DNA from: JAHBNG01 sp039028975
GTDB lineage: Bacteria > Chloroflexota > Anaerolineae > Caldilineales > Caldilineaceae
Length of the DNA stretch: 64,000 nt
Reading direction: 5' to 3'
Assembly: GCA_039028975.1 (NCBI GenBank)
Contig: JBCCHB010000063.1
Span: forward strand, 24,671 to 88,670
Of this stretch, positions 62,354 to 64,000 are shown in pieces. The translations under genes were made by a program, and so were the position numbers. Each line of letters starts with the position of its first letter. Position 1 is the stretch's first letter. Below the pieces are notes generated by a model, which did not search any database, was not told the origin of the DNA, and saw only the letters and a program-made list of their open reading frames with translations.

Positions 62354-63856
62354 TTAAATTAGCTGTCTAAATCGCCGCGAGAGCAACCATGCCGAGAAGG
62401 GGCCAGTTATCATAAAGGAAGACCATATGGTGCTTAGCCCCCCTTCAAATAGGGTGACGAAGAGATAACCGAGCAGAACACCGGACCAAACGCCGATTAC
62501 ATTTACCCTGAGGGGATATTGGGTTTCGCCCGCACCGCGTAGCGCACCGCTTTGGACAATAATAATGGCCCAAAATGGTTGAGTGATAGCCAAGGGCCAG
62601 AATCCAGCCATGCCAATGGCAATAACCGCTGGATCATCTGTAAACCAATCCATGATCGAGAAACGGAAAAGGATAAAGAGAAGGCCCAGCCCCCCCATCC
62701 AAATGGTTGCCCACAGGGTAGAAATACGGCCAACGATTCGAGCTGCCTCAGCTTCTTTGGCTCCAGTGCTTTGGCCGACCAGGGCCGTAGCCGCTAGGCC
62801 GAAGCCAATGCCTGGTAGAAATGAGATGGATAACGCATTGAAGACAATCCGTTGAGCAGCTAACGCTTCGGTGCCCAGGGCGGCTACCACAATGGTCATG
62901 GAGAGAAAGCCGATGTTGGTTAAGATCTGCTCTATGGCTGCGGGGATGCCGATTCGCAGCAGCTCCCGAGCCGTTCCCAACGACGGCCACCATCCCGTTC
63001 TCCCCCGAATCGAGACGCCATTTTTTCCCTTCCAAAGAACCCCAAATAGAATGAGAAAACCGACAATACGAGATAGAAAGGTTCCCCATGCGCTTCCCAC
63101 GGCGCCCAATTCAGGCATACCAAATTCACCAAAGATCAATCCATAGGATAGAATAATATTGACAAGATTGGCTAAAGCCGTCACCAACATAGGCGTGCGC
63201 GAATCACCGGCACCACGCAGGACACCGCCACCCAGAATCAGAAGAGTTAATACAACCACGGTTCCCATGGTCACCCGTAGATATTCGGTCCCAATGGCGT
63301 TGACATCTGCCTCCATGCCAAAGACGCCGATAATGGATTCAGCAGCCACTAGACCGAAGACAATTAGTGGAATCGAGATGAGTACGCTCCAAACTAGGGA
63401 TTGACGGGCAAAGATGCTGGCTTGTGCCAAGTTTTTTGCGCCTACGGCTTGGGCCACCAGAACCGAGCTGCCTACCGATGTCGCGCTCAATGCAGCAATG
63501 ACGAAGTACATAATCTGGATGCCTGCGCCGACGCCAGCCAACGCAGCCGCTCCCAGGCTGGCTACCATCAACGTGTCGACAATGCCGAGTAGTGTCTGTA
63601 GGAAGTTTTCACCAATAACGGGCCAAGCTAAGCTAAAGACGCGCCGACTGTGGGAATGAGAAGGCGAGTGGGCCAAGCTTTCCTCATTGGCCATCTCGCT
63701 ATGAGTCTGCATGTGAATTGGATCATCACCGCCCCGCTCAATATGCTCACCGCCGGGGTGGGGCTGCCAGGCAAAGTGTCGAGTTATATTGCGAATCTGT
63801 TCGGCCAGTAGCTTAGCTCTGGCACGACCAGCAGGTGGATATTCAGGATGTGGCAT
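62354..63856 (-). CDS. MATE-family multidrug/metabolite efflux transporter
   Basis: A 500-aa protein. After a 70-residue soluble N-terminal extension (His, Pro and Glu rich; HSEMANEESLAHSPSHSHS) there are 12 TMs in two MatE halves, starting FSLAWPVIGENFLQTLLGIV. The family pattern is seen in SLGAAALAGVGAG and in the second half GFGLAATALVGQSTGAKEAE. Na+- or H+-driven export of cationic drugs or metabolites is the family role. The long extension is unusual; starts at Met49 or Met55 would shorten it, but no ribosome binding site clearly decides. An insertion-sequence-like end sits six bases before the annotated ATG. Confidence 0.88.
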   Translation of the reverse strand: MPHPEYPPAGRARAKLLAEQIRNITRHFAWQPHPGGEHIERGGDDPIHMQTHSEMANEESLAHSPSHSHSRRVFSLAWPVIGENFLQTLLGIVDTLMVASLGAAALAGVGAGIQIMYFVIAALSATSVGSSVLVAQAVGAKNLAQASIFARQSLVWSVLISIPLIVFGLVAAESIIGVFGMEADVNAIGTEYLRVTMGTVVVLTLLILGGGVLRGAGDSRTPMLVTALANLVNIILSYGLIFGEFGMPELGAVGSAWGTFLSRIVGFLILFGVLWKGKNGVSIRGRTGWWPSLGTARELLRIGIPAAIEQILTNIGFLSMTIVVAALGTEALAAQRIVFNALSISFLPGIGFGLAATALVGQSTGAKEAEAARIVGRISTLWATIWMGGLGLLFILFRFSIMDWFTDDPAVIAIGMAGFWPLAITQPFWAIIIVQSGALRGAGETQYPLRVNVIGVWSGVLLGYLFVTLFEGGLSTIWSSFMITGPFSAWLLSRRFRQLI

Positions 63857-63861
63857 AGTTA

Positions 63862-63880
63862 AGGAACGAGAATTAAATAA
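63862..63880 (+). mobile_element. Possible insertion-sequence left end
   Basis: AGGAACGAGAATTAAATAA, identical to 10138-10156, lies 64 bp before a likely transposase start. This fits the terminal repeat of an insertion sequence whose body runs past the window edge. The opposite end is not visible. Confidence 0.5.
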
Positions 63881-63943
63881 GACCCAAAAATTAGTGTCGG
63901 TAAAAGTTAGTATAAATCGCCTAGGCAGGGTATGCTTGCCGCT

Positions 63944-64000
63944 ATGAAAAAACTATCACGCTACTCAGAAGAAGTAGAAGAACAGATGAGAAACCTGTAT
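63944..64000 (+). CDS. 5' end of a gene cut by the window edge, possibly a transposase
   Basis: An open frame from ATG 63944 to the last base (19 codons, MKKLSRYSEEVEEQMRNLY). The short charged, helical start resembles the N-terminus of transposases I associate with the ISAzo13/Rhodopirellula-type group, which often begin with a lysine-rich segment followed by a helix and a RRRYAA-type motif; that motif would be beyond the edge. Support is the IS-end-like 19-mer upstream. The product is not certain from 19 residues. Confidence 0.4.
   Translation, partial: MKKLSRYSEEVEEQMRNLY

Noticed and set aside
1..64000. tRNA, rRNA and replication origin
   Set aside because: No cloverleaf with conserved GTTCRANNC-type loops, no rRNA core words and no DnaA-box cluster were recognised by eye; a covariance-model scan would be decisive.

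Overview
The window looks like a chromosomal segment of a Chloroflexota bacterium, with the Anaerolineae/Caldilineae/Ardenticatenia-type lineages as the best guess. The basis is inference from gene content: lipoproteins with Ala/Gly/Pro-rich tethers after the lipobox, very large secreted multidomain proteins (RHS, PKD/VWA, GH16/RTX, zinc carboxypeptidase with P-domains), recurring 'YLPL'-type motifs near protein ends, a RecA with a Gram-positive-type LexA box, and long intergenic gaps full of short palindromic repeats. Base composition is moderate (about half G+C by eye). No rRNA or tRNA gene was recognised.

Layout. 0.3-3.8 kb: a minus-strand cluster of a CMD/AhpD-like protein, a TPR protein and a Rieske oxygenase. 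3.8-5.4 kb: non-coding, with a small CRISPR array (6 repeats plus one decayed repeat, no cas genes in the window) and a cluster of inverted repeats. 5.4-8.5 kb: an acetyltransferase-MFS operon divergent from a LysR regulator. 8.5-10.1 kb: a secreted three-repeat protein. 10.7-12.7 kb: two glycosyltransferases (GT4, WecG/TagA) that meet a Uma2-type protein tail to tail. 13.7-20.7 kb: a complete oligopeptide ABC operon (oppA-B-C-D-F order on the minus strand plus a small membrane protein). 21.5-26.1 kb: a LacI regulator convergent with a sugar-type ABC operon (binding protein, two permeases, no ATPase in the window). 27-30.5 kb: SEC-C protein, SIS-domain sugar isomerase, MFS exporter. 30.7-34.3 kb: an orphan solute-binding lipoprotein tightly coupled to an MscS channel, then an unknown lipoprotein. 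34.6-41.3 kb: M14 carboxypeptidase, small membrane protein, RDD protein, SDR, MFS. 41.4-60.2 kb: three giant secreted proteins (1764, about 1919 and 2075 aa). 60.8-63.9 kb: recA with terminator and LexA box, and a MATE exporter. The right edge starts what looks like a transposase.

The most striking non-genic feature is the density of short dispersed palindromic repeats. At least six families can be matched by eye within the window, including an 85-bp family with TATA-type ends present in four copies. One of those copies is split by a member of a second family, and the two parts add up to exactly 85 bp. Several copies sit inside operons, between oppC and oppD and between the sugar-binding protein and its permease, where they could act on mRNA stability or expression ratios. 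The most striking protein observation is a GH16 glucanase domain nested inside one copy of a repeated carbohydrate-binding domain of the 2075-aa protein.
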